Shown: one piece after another, positions 1 to 7,735 of the stretch | How the letters are laid out: every line of letters begins with the position of its first letter | How positions within the stretch are numbered: position 1 is the stretch's first letter | Assembly: GCF_001037465.1 (NCBI RefSeq) | Contig: NZ_LFCV01000018.1 | Span: 1 to 64,000, forward strand | Length of the DNA stretch: 64,000 nucleotides | Reading direction: 5' to 3' | Origin: Xenorhabdus khoisanae | GTDB lineage: Bacteria > Pseudomonadota > Gammaproteobacteria > Enterobacterales > Enterobacteriaceae | The notes under the pieces: model-generated | What the model was told of the DNA's origin: nothing | What the model saw: the letters and a program-made list of their open reading frames with translations, nothing else | Databases searched by the model: none | Program-made: the position numbers and the translations under genes

Positions 1-442
1 ACCGTGATCACTCTCGCAATTGCAAGATTTATATAAAAAAGGAAAGATGTTATAGATCTTTGCTGAAATGTTGATCAAATATTAAAGAAAAGAGAATGAA
101 GGATTTAACAAGGATGATATCATTATTTTTGTTTTAAATTCTCATATTGACCTATATTATTATTTAATAATATTCATATATTAATAAGTTTTTTCATTGT
201 TAGTTAATGAATATTTAAATAAATATAATTAATGTTAATTTTTTATTTTTGTCTTTTTAATTTAACACGGATAATTATGTAATATATTGATTTTTAATCA
301 AAAATAGAATTTTATTTCTTGATTCAATATGGTGTTTTCCTTTTTCTTAATATTTTGTTTTTATTGATTATGTGTTAATGGAGTCAGTATCTTTAGTTGA
401 TCGTTGTGTGTAAATATCAATCATTAAGTCTATGTTTATGAA

Positions 443-459
443 GAAATGATAATCATTTC
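443..459. promoter_or_regulatory. Putative Fur box (iron regulation)
   Basis: A perfect 17-bp palindrome, GAAATGAT-A-ATCATTTC, contains the core TGATAATCA. It agrees with the central 13 positions of the 19-bp Fur consensus GATAATGATAATCATTATC. No start codon with a convincing reading frame follows on either strand within the window, so the regulated gene is unknown. It could serve a gene beyond the left edge or an unrecognised small RNA. Confidence 0.4.
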
Positions 460-640
460 ATGGTTATGTATTGTTAAATATAACGAAGGATTTTATTTGG
501 ATATTTTGTCTGTTTACATAGAGTAACATAAATGTTACGAAATAAGTTGAATGAAATAAAACCTTAAATTTAGCAAGGTTACTGGGTTTAAGGTAAACTT
601 AATTACATTAAAGGCTTAGGATTTAAAATGTAAATGTTCA

Positions 641-671
641 CTGGAAGCTCATGCCTAGTATGAATTTCCAG
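641..671. repeat. Imperfect hairpin
   Basis: CTGGAA (641-646) pairs with TTCCAG (666-671) and TCAT (649-652) with ATGA (660-663), leaving a 2x2 internal loop and a 7-base apical loop. No U-tract follows, so it is not a standard terminator. Function unknown. Confidence 0.4.
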
Positions 672-693
672 CGATACATCTTTACCTTTCATT

Positions 694-721
694 TTGCAAA
701 TTGCAGAACTGCAATTTGCAA
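694..721. repeat. Perfect 13-bp inverted repeat downstream of ybjG
   Basis: TTGCAAATTGCAG (694-706) is mirrored exactly by CTGCAATTTGCAA (709-721) around a 2-base centre. It lies about 30 bp past the ybjG stop codon. The stem is AT-rich and is not followed by a T-run on either strand, so it may be an operator-like palindrome, or a weak 3' hairpin of the ybjG transcript. Confidence 0.45.
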
Positions 722-749
722 TCTAATTGGATATAAATTGAGATGTTGG

Positions 750-1358
750 TTAATTTTTTACCAATCCTTTTCGGATCAAAAATGCACAACAGAACTGGTA
801 AAGGCGGGTAAGTTTACTTTGTAAACGCTCACCATATAGGCCCCAAAATACCTGAGAGAAAGCACATCCTAATAGGCTCACTAAAAATGCTCCAATCATA
901 TCAATCGGCCAGTGAACACCAACATAGACACGAGACCAGGCAATGGCGCAGGCAATAACTATTAGGCATACACCTGACCAAATTCGATGCCATAAGATGA
1001 ATGCTAATGCGAAAGTAAATACTGCTATGCCATGGTTACTCGGAAAAGATTCCGTAGGGGCATGATAAAGGAAATTATAGCCAAAACCTTCAACGAACGG
1101 CCTGGCGTGTGGAACAAGTATTCCAAGGATATAGGATGCTGCCATTCCAAAGGCAAAAGCGATACAGGATTTACTAACGACGGTACGTTGATGTGTGATG
1201 GCTTCTTCTTTGCCCCAAAGCCAACAAATGGCCAATGTGATGGGATAAATAAATACTAAATATTTTGCGATAAAGACTGCAAGCCAAATCATTGTGGGTG
1301 ATGAATCGGGTGTTGCATTGATAAAAAGAAACAATTTGTGGTTAAGTTGTTCTAGCAA
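750..1358 (-). CDS. ybjG: Undecaprenyl-diphosphate phosphatase, PAP2 family
   Basis: Membrane phosphatase that recycles undecaprenyl pyrophosphate to the monophosphate carrier used for peptidoglycan and other envelope polymers, acting on the periplasmic face. The three PAP2 motifs are visible: HARPF, then FPSNHG, then SRVYVGVHWPIDM, with several hydrophobic segments around them. Length about 202 aa against 198 in E. coli, with close similarity at both ends (INATPDS near the start, IRKG near the end). I place the start at the TTG at 1358, because GAGG lies 6 bases upstream and this matches the E. coli N-terminus; a GTG at 1370 in the same frame has no good ribosome site. In E. coli ybjG also lies upstream of the grxA region. 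The phosphatase assignment follows the E. coli family member. Confidence 0.92.
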   Translation of the reverse strand: MLEQLNHKLFLFINATPDSSPTMIWLAVFIAKYLVFIYPITLAICWLWGKEEAITHQRTVVSKSCIAFAFGMAASYILGILVPHARPFVEGFGYNFLYHAPTESFPSNHGIAVFTFALAFILWHRIWSGVCLIVIACAIAWSRVYVGVHWPIDMIGAFLVSLLGCAFSQVFWGLYGERLQSKLTRLYQFCCAFLIRKGLVKN

Positions 1359-1568
1359 AGTAAGCCTCACAAACGTGATATTTACGTAACATGATGATTT
1401 GATTTTAGCAACTTAAAGTTAAAATAGTAATTTTATAATAAAAAACCATAAATAGGATTACTTTGATTCATCACTTTATTTAACTATTGTTGAAACCATA
1501 TGAGTAAATAATATAGCGGTGATAGTAACGAAAAGTAATCTCTCTCTTGTAATTAACACAGGAACAAC

Positions 1569-1647
1569 AAAAAAACCCGATAGTCTTTAACCAAAGTGGG
1601 TGACTATCGGGCTCCTCAATATGGGGACATCAAAGAAAAGCAGTGGC
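1569..1647 (-). ncRNA. rybB: RybB small regulatory RNA
   Basis: On the minus strand the sequence starts GCCACTGCTTTTCTTTGATG and continues GTCCCCAT, matching the conserved 5' seed half of E. coli RybB as I remember it. It ends with a perfect 10-bp stem (GACTATCGGG at its 3' side, 1576-1585 with 1602-1611) and seven U, a rho-independent terminator suited to Hfq binding. Length about 79 nt, the same as E. coli. The stem sequence differs from E. coli while the seed is kept, the usual pattern of sRNA divergence. In E. coli RybB is made under sigma-E and represses outer-membrane porin mRNAs; a sigma-E promoter is present here (1654-1681). It is also a near neighbour of grxA in E. coli, with ybjL and ybjM between. 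Confidence 0.93.
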
Positions 1648-1653
1648 AATAAT

Positions 1654-1681
1654 TAAGACTGCGCCTTGGAGTGAAAGTTCT
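1654..1681 (-). promoter_or_regulatory. Sigma-E promoter of rybB
   Basis: Reading the minus strand, AGAACTT (1681-1675) matches the sigma-E -35 GGAACTT at 6 of 7 positions. A 15-base spacer follows, then GTCTTA (1659-1654), matching the -10 GTCTAA at 5 of 6. The first base of the RNA (1647) lies six bases beyond the -10. This links the sRNA to the envelope-stress response. Confidence 0.85.
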
Positions 1682-1754
1682 CATCATTGAGAAAAAAAAC
1701 GAAAAATTTTTTCTGAGGGGTGAATTTTTTTTGAAGGGGGTATAGCTAAGGTTA

Positions 1755-1801
1755 CCGCTATCCAGTAAGGTAAACGTTTTCGGCTGGATAGCGGCTTTTT
1801 T
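1755..1801 (+). terminator. Orphan rho-independent terminator, plus strand
   Basis: CCGCTATCCAG (1755-1765) pairs perfectly with CTGGATAGCGG (1784-1794) and is followed by CTTTTTT. The T-tract exists only on the plus strand; on the minus strand, the direction of grxA, no U-run follows. There is no plus-strand gene between 1648 and 1755, so the terminated transcript is unidentified. It may be a short RNA, or read-through from further left. Confidence 0.7.
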
Positions 1802-1818
1802 AACGCTTTACTTTCTGG

Positions 1819-2097
1819 CTAGTTATTTTTTTGTTCTTTGTATAGCTCTAGATTTTCTTTAGCGTAAGCTTCAAAGTCAGTGCAGCCACCGATATGCTTC
1901 TCATCAATGAAAATTTGAGGAACAGTTTCAACAGGTTTACCCACTGTTTTTGATAAGTCGTCTTTGGTGATGTTTTCAGCCCAGATATCAACATAGCGAT
2001 AATCAAAATCGTCACGCTCTGCTTTTAATTTTTCAGCGAGTTCTTGAGCACGAACGCAGTATGGGCAACCCGGGCGGCCAAAAATGACAGTATACAT
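1819..2097 (-). CDS. grxA: Glutaredoxin 1
   Basis: Small cytosolic thiol-disulfide oxidoreductase that uses glutathione to reduce ribonucleotide reductase, PAPS reductase and OxyR. The 92-aa protein opens with the thioredoxin-fold strand and the CPYC active site at residues 11-14; the TVP cis-proline loop is at 58-60 and GG-TDF near 70-75. E. coli Grx1 is 85 aa; this one has a slightly longer charged tail. Residue 72 is cysteine where E. coli has tyrosine, giving a third cysteine beside the glutathione site. AAGGAG lies 8 bases before the ATG. It is transcribed away from ybjC, as in E. coli. OxyR control is known in E. coli, but I could not align a convincing OxyR site here. Confidence 0.96.
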   Translation of the reverse strand: MYTVIFGRPGCPYCVRAQELAEKLKAERDDFDYRYVDIWAENITKDDLSKTVGKPVETVPQIFIDEKHIGGCTDFEAYAKENLELYKEQKNN

Positions 2098-2295
2098 ACA
2101 AACAACTCCTTAGTGGTAATGATTGTGAACTTTATAGATTGTCATCTAGAGTTACTATGCCTGTAAGTGCCCACAAAAAAAAGCAGGAATTGCCTTTTGT
2201 TGTAATTAGTCCTGCCAATTGGCGGGCTTGAGGTATGATAGCCTGACGATAAGTGACAGAAAATCTATTTTTAAGGCTGGGAAAGCAGGTCAAAA

Positions 2296-2601
2296 ATGAA
2301 AATAAATCCATCAAAAGAGATGCGATCATTGGCTGATATGCCCAATTTGGTTATTTTATTGGAAGTATTGGGTATCGGGTTATTAGTTTTGGCGTATTTG
2401 TCGATCACTGATAGCATAATTCTATCACCTTTATTAATGACGACAGAAGCGCACATTGCTATGATCTTATTGGGTATCGGTTGCTTGATACCAGCAGCTA
2501 TCCATATTATCTGGCGTGCGGTCTATAATCTTTCCTTTCTGGGAATTGATCATAAGAAAGCAGATAAACGTCCTCAGTCTTTTTCTGATGACGAAAAATA
2601 A
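2296..2601 (+). CDS. ybjC: DUF1418 small membrane protein YbjC
   Basis: Small inner-membrane protein of unknown function with two hydrophobic segments (about residues 18-38 and 50-75) and a polar, charged C-terminus. Length 101 aa against 95 in E. coli. The E. coli protein aligns from the methionine at 2320 (MRSLADMPNLVILLE), but the ATG at 2296 has an AGG 6 bases upstream, whereas the downstream ATG has its purine stretch too close; 2296 is therefore preferred. It is divergent from grxA, as in E. coli, where it is followed by nfsA and rimK. Both are absent here, and ybjN comes next. The identity rests on position, topology and partial sequence match. Confidence 0.8.
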   Translation: MKINPSKEMRSLADMPNLVILLEVLGIGLLVLAYLSITDSIILSPLLMTTEAHIAMILLGIGCLIPAAIHIIWRAVYNLSFLGIDHKKADKRPQSFSDDEK

Positions 2602-2689
2602 AATAGGTTAATTATTGGTCATGCTGCTACTCAGTAGGGTGTTTCCCAAAGTAGCATGTGTAACTTCTTGGTCATATGAGGTTAATTCG

Positions 2690-3217
2690 ATGGATTCTAT
2701 GGTTATTCCCGATTTGTCAACACTGCGCACGTGGCTTGAACGGCTCAAAATTTCTTATTTTGAGAATGATTCAAACTCAGTCCTGCATTTGCCTCATATG
2801 CAGAATATCGATGGTTTGTTTGATGCCAAGATCGATCTGTTGGGTGATGTCGTATTGTTTTCTGCTCTGGCAGAAGTTAGGCCAACTGCGATCATTCCAT
2901 TGGTTGCCAATTTGAGTCAGATTAATGCCAGTTCCCTGACAGTTAAGGCATTTCTTGATGTTCAGGATGAAAACTTACCTAAGTTGATTGTTTGTCAGGC
3001 ATTTCCTATCGCAGTAGGTATGACTTTCACGCAGTTTTCCAATTTTATGCAGCAAGGCGAAGAGCAAATTGCTAATGTGATTTTCGAAATTCACAGCAAT
3101 AATCTTCTCTATGTCAATCATGATATGGAAAGTGAGATGGAAGTAGAAGTTGAAATAGAAGTAGAAGATGAAGAATCATTGGCTTCGACGAATACATCAA
3201 CATTTACTTTGCACTAA
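2690..3217 (+). CDS. ybjN: YbjN family protein
   Basis: Cytosolic protein of the YbjN family (type III secretion chaperone-like fold). E. coli YbjN is linked to motility, exopolysaccharide and stress phenotypes, with no known biochemical activity. Strong matches to E. coli include LHLPHMQNIDGLFDAKIDL, FSALAEVRP and NASSLTVKAFLD. The start at 2690 is chosen because GAGG precedes it by 8 bases and MDSMVIPDLSTLR aligns with the E. coli N-terminus; 25 extra in-frame codons upstream are not supported. Predicted length 175 aa against 158 in E. coli. The excess is mostly a glutamate/valine-rich acidic tail (about residues 146-163, alternating E and V/I) that is not in E. coli and looks like expansion of a short repeat. 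Confidence 0.9.
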   Translation: MDSMVIPDLSTLRTWLERLKISYFENDSNSVLHLPHMQNIDGLFDAKIDLLGDVVLFSALAEVRPTAIIPLVANLSQINASSLTVKAFLDVQDENLPKLIVCQAFPIAVGMTFTQFSNFMQQGEEQIANVIFEIHSNNLLYVNHDMESEMEVEVEIEVEDEESLASTNTSTFTLH

Positions 3218-3241
3218 TATTTTTTGATACGGTTTTTTACA

Positions 3242-4372
3242 ATGCAATGTGTGCAGTACACCGCGGGGCATTGTCACTCCTGCCAGTGGCTCGATAAGTC
3301 CTATTCACAGCAATTATCTGATAAACAACAACATTTAAACCAACTTTTACAGGAAACATCAGTAATACACTGGCTACCGCCAGTGACCAGCCAGACCAGT
3401 GAGTTTCGTAATAAAGCCAAGATGGTAGTGAGTGGTAGTGTTGAGCGTCCATTGCTTGGTATGTTGCATCGTGATGGTAGAACAGTCGATCTTTGTGATT
3501 GCCCGTTGTACCCGCAATATTTTCAGCCAGTATTTGATGCAATAAAAATATTTATCGCTAAAGCTGGCTTAGTTCCCTATAACGTTGAACGTAAGAAAGG
3601 AGAATTGAAATATATTCTTCTGACGGAAAGCCGTGCCAATGGTGAAATGATGCTGCGCTTTGTTTTGCGTTCAGAAACAAAACTGGTTCAGTTAGAGCGT
3701 GCATTACCATGGTTGAAGAAACACTTGCCACAAGTGACAGTGGTTTCCGCTAATATCCAATCGGTTCACATGGCAATTTTGGAAGGTGAAAAAGAGATTA
3801 TTTTCACTGAATCCAAGATGTTGGAGGAAACTTTTAACGGTATCCCGTTGTATATTCGTCCGCGTAGTTTTTTCCAGACGAATCCAGAGATTGCCTCTGA
3901 TCTGTATGCAACGGCAGGGCGTTGGGTCAGGGAATTAAATATCAGCAGTATGTGGGATCTGTTTTGTGGTGCAGGTGGTTTTGGTTTGCACTGTGCAGAT
4001 AAAGAAACCAAGCTGACGGGGATAGAAATCAGTGCTGAAGCTATTGATTGTGCTAAAAGTTCAGCCAAAAGCCTCGGGTTGGAACAAGTAGTATTTCAGG
4101 CGCTGGATTCTACTCATTTTGCGCTTGATAAAGCACAAATACCTGATTTAGTGCTGGTAAACCCTCCTCGCAGAGGTATTGGCAAAGAACTTTGTGAATA
4201 TCTTGGTCGGATGGCTCCCAAATTTGTTCTCTATTCAAGCTGTAATGCTCAGACGATGGCAAAAGATATTGCTATGCTCAAACAATATCGAATAGAAAAA
4301 GTTCAGTTATTTGATATGTTTCCTCACACTGAACATTATGAAACATTGGCATTGTTAGTTCTTGATATTTAG
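3242..4372 (+). CDS. rlmC: 23S rRNA (uracil-747-C5)-methyltransferase RlmC
   Basis: SAM-dependent RNA methyltransferase that makes 5-methyluridine at position 747 of 23S rRNA. The iron-sulfur cluster cysteines are visible at residues 3, 11, 14 and 87. The SAM-binding segment is [12 protein letters not shown], followed by VNPPRRGIG and the catalytic-cysteine loop [11 protein letters not shown]. Length 376 aa, against 375 in E. coli. I start at the ATG at 3242 (MQCVQY), which aligns with E. coli; an in-frame TTG at 3224 would only add MIRFFT. The ribosome site is weak. The end of the gene lies in a 14-bp tandem duplication that includes the stop codon. It faces the art operon across a long hairpin. 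Confidence 0.96.
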   Translation: MQCVQYTAGHCHSCQWLDKSYSQQLSDKQQHLNQLLQETSVIHWLPPVTSQTSEFRNKAKMVVSGSVERPLLGMLHRDGRTVDLCDCPLYPQYFQPVFDAIKIFIAKAGLVPYNVERKKGELKYILLTESRANGEMMLRFVLRSETKLVQLERALPWLKKHLPQVTVVSANIQSVHMAILEGEKEIIFTESKMLEETFNGIPLYIRPRSFFQTNPEIASDLYATAGRWVRELNISSMWDLFCGAGGFGLHCADKETKLTGIEISAEAIDCAKSSAKSLGLEQVVFQALDSTHFALDKAQIPDLVLVNPPRRGIGKELCEYLGRMAPKFVLYSSCNAQTMAKDIAMLKQYRIEKVQLFDMFPHTEHYETLALLVLDI

Positions 4373-4382
4373 TTCTTGATAT
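4355..4382. repeat. 14-bp tandem duplication over the rlmC stop codon
   Basis: TTAGTTCTTGATAT occurs twice head to tail (4355-4368, 4369-4382). The rlmC TAG stop (4370-4372) lies at the junction, inside copy two. Similar stop-spanning duplications occur at clpA and aroA in this window. Confidence 0.85.
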
Positions 4383-4405
4383 AAAGTAATCTGCTGACTT
4401 TACGT

Positions 4406-4446
4406 GCTTACTCCTGTGATAACTTCGATTTATCACGGGAGTAAGC
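4406..4446. terminator. Long hairpin between convergent rlmC and artM
   Basis: Positions 4406-4422 pair with 4430-4446 over 17 bp with a single T-G wobble, around the 7-base loop CTTCGAT. It sits between two convergent genes and probably stops or protects both 3' ends. Neither strand shows a good U-tract, so it is not a textbook intrinsic terminator. Confidence 0.6.
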
Positions 4447-4481
4447 AAAACATATATCGGTTAATTAAATAGCAATGGTGA

Positions 4482-5150
4482 TTAATTGCGTTGTTCAAAT
4501 GATAATGCCCGCTGTTCGATCATACGCATGAGTAGTGTTAAAAGACCGTTGATACAAAGGTAAATGATACCAGCGGCAACGAATACCGTGACATCATAAC
4601 TGCGCCCGAATTGAAGCTGACTATGCCCCATGATATCCAATAAAGTGATTGTGCTGGCAAGCGAAGTGCTCTTGAAAATCAGCACGACTTCATTGGAATA
4701 GGAAGAAAGCGCCCGCTTAAAAGCATAAGGTAGCAGAATGCGCATAGAATGTACTTTGGACATACCAAGAGCCTGACAAGATTGCCACTGCCCTGCTGGA
4801 ATGGCCTTAACTGCACCATAAAACAATTGGGTTGAGTAGGCGGCACTATTCAATGCCAGCGTAACCATTGCACATAGCCACGGTTCTGACATAAGTTGCC
4901 ATAACCACGGATATTCTTTTATTGATGGAAATTGTCCCGGCCCGTAATAAATCAGAAAAAACTGAACGAGAAGAGGCGTTCCGGTAAATAGCGTGATATA
5001 GCCTTTTACCAATTGGGTGAGTACGGGCAGTTTCATGGTCAGAATCATAGTCAAGACAACCGACAGCATAAATGCAGTCAGTAATGCTGTGAAAGTCAGA
5101 CTAAGACTGGTTTGCAGGCCCGGTAAAATATCCTTGATATACTCAAACAT
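4482..5150 (-). CDS. artM: Arginine ABC transporter permease ArtM
   Basis: Inner-membrane subunit of the ArtPQM arginine importer. It has about five hydrophobic segments and the permease cytoplasmic loop GQWQSCQALGMSK, which contacts the ATPase. Length 222 aa, equal to E. coli ArtM, with the FTGTPLLVQ and NSAAY motifs conserved. The start at 5150 (ATG, MFEYIKD) matches E. coli; a GTG one codon upstream is less likely. It is the last gene of the minus-strand operon artP-artI-artQ-artM and overlaps the artQ stop by one base (TGATG), implying translational coupling. Confidence 0.95.
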   Translation of the reverse strand: MFEYIKDILPGLQTSLSLTFTALLTAFMLSVVLTMILTMKLPVLTQLVKGYITLFTGTPLLVQFFLIYYGPGQFPSIKEYPWLWQLMSEPWLCAMVTLALNSAAYSTQLFYGAVKAIPAGQWQSCQALGMSKVHSMRILLPYAFKRALSSYSNEVVLIFKSTSLASTITLLDIMGHSQLQFGRSYDVTVFVAAGIIYLCINGLLTLLMRMIEQRALSFEQRN

Positions 5151-5866
5151 CACGAAATACTCCGTTCAAAATGAGTGGAACGCATTTCAAGCTGTTTAAG
5201 AATAAACTGGCTCACCAATGTAATTGCCAGATAGATAGCCGCGGCGATCACATACCATGTAAATGGCTCCTGTGTTCGAGTTGCGATGCTTTTTGTTTGT
5301 AACATTAAATCATTAACGCTGATTAGGGAAACCAGAGCAGTATCTTTCAACAGAACCAGCCATTGATTACCGAGTCCGGGTAGGGCATGACGCCACATCT
5401 GCGGCATAATCAAACGAAAAAATATGCGGGTTTGACTTAATCCCAATGCCTGGCCTGCTTCCCACTGACCTATTGGGATGGCTTTCAATGCTCCCCGCAG
5501 CGTTTGTGAAGCATACGCGGAATACAATAGTGAAAGGGCGATGACGCCACAAAGGAAAGGGCTGACATCAAAGTTATCAATTTCCATCTGTATGTTGAAC
5601 TGCCAGAAAACCAGATTAACTTCAAAACCTTCTGACAACATGATTAGAAGTTGTGAACTTCCGAAATAGATGAAGAGAACGACTAAAATTTCAGGCAGCC
5701 CCCGGATCAATGTAACCCAGCAGGAGCCTAACAAAGCGACAGGTTTCCAGCGTATGGATTCCCACGCGGCAAAAAGCATTGCCAGCACCAAGCCAATGAT
5801 AAGTGAGGAAATAGCAAGGCCGACGGTAATTCCGGCGGCATTGATTAAAGATTGTAGTTCATTCAT
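5150..5866 (-). CDS. artQ: Arginine ABC transporter permease ArtQ
   Basis: Second membrane subunit of the arginine importer. Length 238 aa, equal to E. coli. Conserved features are [15 protein letters not shown] near residue 55, [20 protein letters not shown], and the ATPase-contact loop [13 protein letters not shown], followed by [15 protein letters not shown]. It forms a heterodimer with ArtM in the membrane. It lies 11 bp after artI and overlaps artM by one base. The ribosome site is weak, consistent with coupled translation from artI. Confidence 0.95.
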   Translation of the reverse strand: MNELQSLINAAGITVGLAISSLIIGLVLAMLFAAWESIRWKPVALLGSCWVTLIRGLPEILVVLFIYFGSSQLLIMLSEGFEVNLVFWQFNIQMEIDNFDVSPFLCGVIALSLLYSAYASQTLRGALKAIPIGQWEAGQALGLSQTRIFFRLIMPQMWRHALPGLGNQWLVLLKDTALVSLISVNDLMLQTKSIATRTQEPFTWYVIAAAIYLAITLVSQFILKQLEMRSTHFERSIS

Positions 5867-5877
5867 TGGGAGCCAGC

Positions 5878-6615
5878 TTATTGTTCAAACCATTTTTTAT
5901 AGATGGTGTCATAAGAACCATCTTGTTTAACTTCAGCCAGTGCTTTGTTCAGTTTGTTCAGTAACTCAGTATTGCCTTTGCGAACTGCAATCCCTAAACC
6001 GGTACCAAAGTAGTTTTTATCCGTTACTTTACCACCAACCGTCCCTAATTCCTGATTCTTTTTCAGCCACTCATTAACGACTGCTGTATCACCAAATACA
6101 GCATCAATACGGCCATTTTTCAGATCAAGGATTGCATTCTGATAGCTATCATAAGGCACAGTTTTGATCTCTTTATGTTGTTCCATCAAATACTTTTGGT
6201 GTGTGGTTCCGTTCTGTATCCCGACTTGTTTGCCTTTGAGATCGCTGATGTGAGTGAATTTTCCTTTGATGGCAATGAAAATGGCTGAGTTATCATAGTA
6301 GGTATGGGTGAAATCAACTTGTTTTTGGCGATCGGGAGTAATATCGATACCTGCCATCAGTGCATCAAAACGGCGAAATTTCAGGCTGGGAATGAGACTA
6401 TCGAAAGATTGGTTAGTGAATGTGCACTCAGCCTGAAGCTTTGCACATATAGCATTTGCTAAATCGACATCAAATCCCTGAATCTTATTATTTGCATCAA
6501 TAAATTCAAATGGCGGGTAAGTGGCTTCTGTTGCAAAACGGAGAGTCGTTTTTTCTGCTGCGGTTGCCGATAAGGTCATTGCACTCAACAAAACTGCAAA
6601 CAATAATTTTTTCAT
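5878..6615 (-). CDS. artI: Periplasmic arginine-binding protein
   Basis: Solute-binding protein (245 aa) that captures a basic amino acid in the periplasm for ArtQM. It begins with a Sec signal peptide ([20 protein letters not shown]) and a class-3 binding-protein core: [48 protein letters not shown]. The start at 6615 is chosen because AGGA lies 7 bases upstream; the ATG two codons earlier is only one base from it. E. coli has two paralogues, ArtI and ArtJ; this sequence shares features with both and is slightly closer to ArtI, and no separate artJ follows artM. Ligand preference cannot be read from the sequence. It lies between a palindromic spacer and artQ. Confidence 0.85.
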   Translation of the reverse strand: MKKLLFAVLLSAMTLSATAAEKTTLRFATEATYPPFEFIDANNKIQGFDVDLANAICAKLQAECTFTNQSFDSLIPSLKFRRFDALMAGIDITPDRQKQVDFTHTYYDNSAIFIAIKGKFTHISDLKGKQVGIQNGTTHQKYLMEQHKEIKTVPYDSYQNAILDLKNGRIDAVFGDTAVVNEWLKKNQELGTVGGKVTDKNYFGTGLGIAVRKGNTELLNKLNKALAEVKQDGSYDTIYKKWFEQ

Positions 6616-6704
6616 AGCCATATCCTGTTGTTCATAAATGTTGTGGTTGATAATTGCTATTGATGTTTGTTTTATAACCGATTATCGATATATATCCTCA
6701 GCCC

Positions 6705-6741
6705 TTCAAGTTGTGCTTTATTCACTGGGAGGCAACTTGAA
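6705..6741. repeat. Intergenic palindromic repeat between artP and artI
   Basis: TTCAAGTTG (6705-6713) and CAACTTGAA (6733-6741) are exact inverted arms. Wider ends near 6690 (TATATCC) and 6755-6761 (GGGTATA) are roughly complementary. This resembles the CAAGTTG/CAACTTG palindromic intergenic repeats that I recall from several enterobacteria. In the 165-bp gap of the art operon it may form a transcript hairpin that alters artP versus artI levels. Confidence 0.5.
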
Positions 6742-6780
6742 CTTGAAACCTATTGGGTATAACAGATCCTGTATGGTATA

Positions 6781-7509
6781 TCAGTGTGATAAATAATGAG
6801 CAAAGGCTTCTGTTTGAGGCCGCATAAAATGAGTTGCGTCACCTTTTTCGATAATGTGGCCTTGTTCCATATATACAACCTGACTTGCTGTTTTACGAGC
6901 CACTTCCACTTCGTGGGTCACGATAATTTGCGTGATACCGGTTTCTGCCAGTTCTTTAATAATATCAATAACCTGAGAGGTTATTTCCGGATCAAGTGCA
7001 GCAGTGGGTTCATCAAACAACAGAATTTGCGGCTCCATCATTAACGCCCTCGCAATGGCGACGCGCTGTTGTTGCCCGCCAGAAAGATGCAGCGGAAAAC
7101 GGTTGGCGAATTCATCTAAGCGGAGACGAGAGAGAAGTTTTGCTGCCTTTTCCCGAGCTTGTTGTTTAGACAATTTCAGGACTCGACAAGGTGCTTCAAT
7201 CAAATTATCCATTACACTTAAATGTGGCCACAGGTTGTATTGTTGAAAGACCATGCCAACCTTTTGTCGTAATGCCAGTATTTCTTTGTGATTGGGTTGC
7301 TGTTTAAAATCAAACTGATGAGTTGCCACATTGAGTTGTCCAGAGCGAGGCATCTCCAGTAGATTCAGAACACGTAGCAATGAACTCTTGCCAGCACCGC
7401 TTGGCCCCAGTAATACGACAGTTTCTCCTGATGTACATTCAAAATTGATATCGAACAGAGCCTGATGTTTACCATAGAAACAATTTATGTTTTTTAATTG
7501 AATGCTCAT
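6781..7509 (-). CDS. artP: Arginine ABC transporter ATPase ArtP
   Basis: Cytosolic ATPase of the arginine importer, 242 aa as in E. coli. It shows the Walker [10 protein letters not shown] (about residues 35-43), Q-loop [11 protein letters not shown], signature [15 protein letters not shown], Walker [15 protein letters not shown] and the switch histidine in VTHEVEVA. First gene of the operon artPIQM; 165 bp separate it from artI, a space holding a palindromic repeat. An ArgR-like box (7555-7572) lies 46-63 bp upstream of the start, consistent with the arginine repression known for E. coli art genes. Confidence 0.95.
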   Translation of the reverse strand: MSIQLKNINCFYGKHQALFDINFECTSGETVVLLGPSGAGKSSLLRVLNLLEMPRSGQLNVATHQFDFKQQPNHKEILALRQKVGMVFQQYNLWPHLSVMDNLIEAPCRVLKLSKQQAREKAAKLLSRLRLDEFANRFPLHLSGGQQQRVAIARALMMEPQILLFDEPTAALDPEITSQVIDIIKELAETGITQIIVTHEVEVARKTASQVVYMEQGHIIEKGDATHFMRPQTEAFAHYLSH

Positions 7510-7554
7510 GCGAAAAATATGAATAGTTAGTTGTTTGTTGAGATATTAATCCTA

Positions 7555-7572
7555 TAAGCATAACTATGCAAT
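7555..7572 (-). promoter_or_regulatory. Putative ArgR operator of artP
   Basis: On the minus strand ATTGCATAGTTATGCTTA matches the ARG-box consensus WNTGAATWWWWATTCANW at about 14 of 18 positions and contains the palindrome GCATAACTATGC. It lies upstream of artP, where ArgR acts in E. coli. A clear second box, as ArgR usually needs, is not visible; only a half site (TGCA) lies a few bases further upstream. A separate palindrome, TTAAGT-N5-ACTTAA, is at 7600-7616. Confidence 0.4.
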
Positions 7573-7735
7573 AATGTCTGCATAAAATTGTTGTTTTCAT
7601 TAAGTTAGTGACTTAACTAAGCAAGTAATAGACATTTTTCCGGATTGTTTTTCGCTCTTTATTTTACGAATTGGATTAATTTTTATACCAAAAAGGTTTT
7701 TTTAGTCAGTTTATGGGCTAAATCAAGGTTGTTCT

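Larger units (their letters stand above)
1..749. other. AT-rich non-coding stretch
   Basis: No gene can be supported here. After the first ~35 bases composition becomes extremely A+T rich, with frequent stops in all frames. It holds a Fur-like palindrome (443-459), an imperfect hairpin (641-671) and a perfect inverted repeat (694-721). Such AT-rich DNA is a typical H-NS target, which is inference only. The left neighbour lies outside the window, so whether this is a long promoter region cannot be told. Confidence 0.6.

Noticed and set aside
1-36. Possible C-terminal end of a plus-strand gene (TVITLAIARFI then stop)
   Set aside because: Only 11 codons, no homology that I can recognise; cannot be told from chance.
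2098-2180. Possible OxyR binding site upstream of grxA
   Set aside because: ATAG and CTAT tetrads are present, but their spacing does not fit the OxyR 11-bp periodic pattern.
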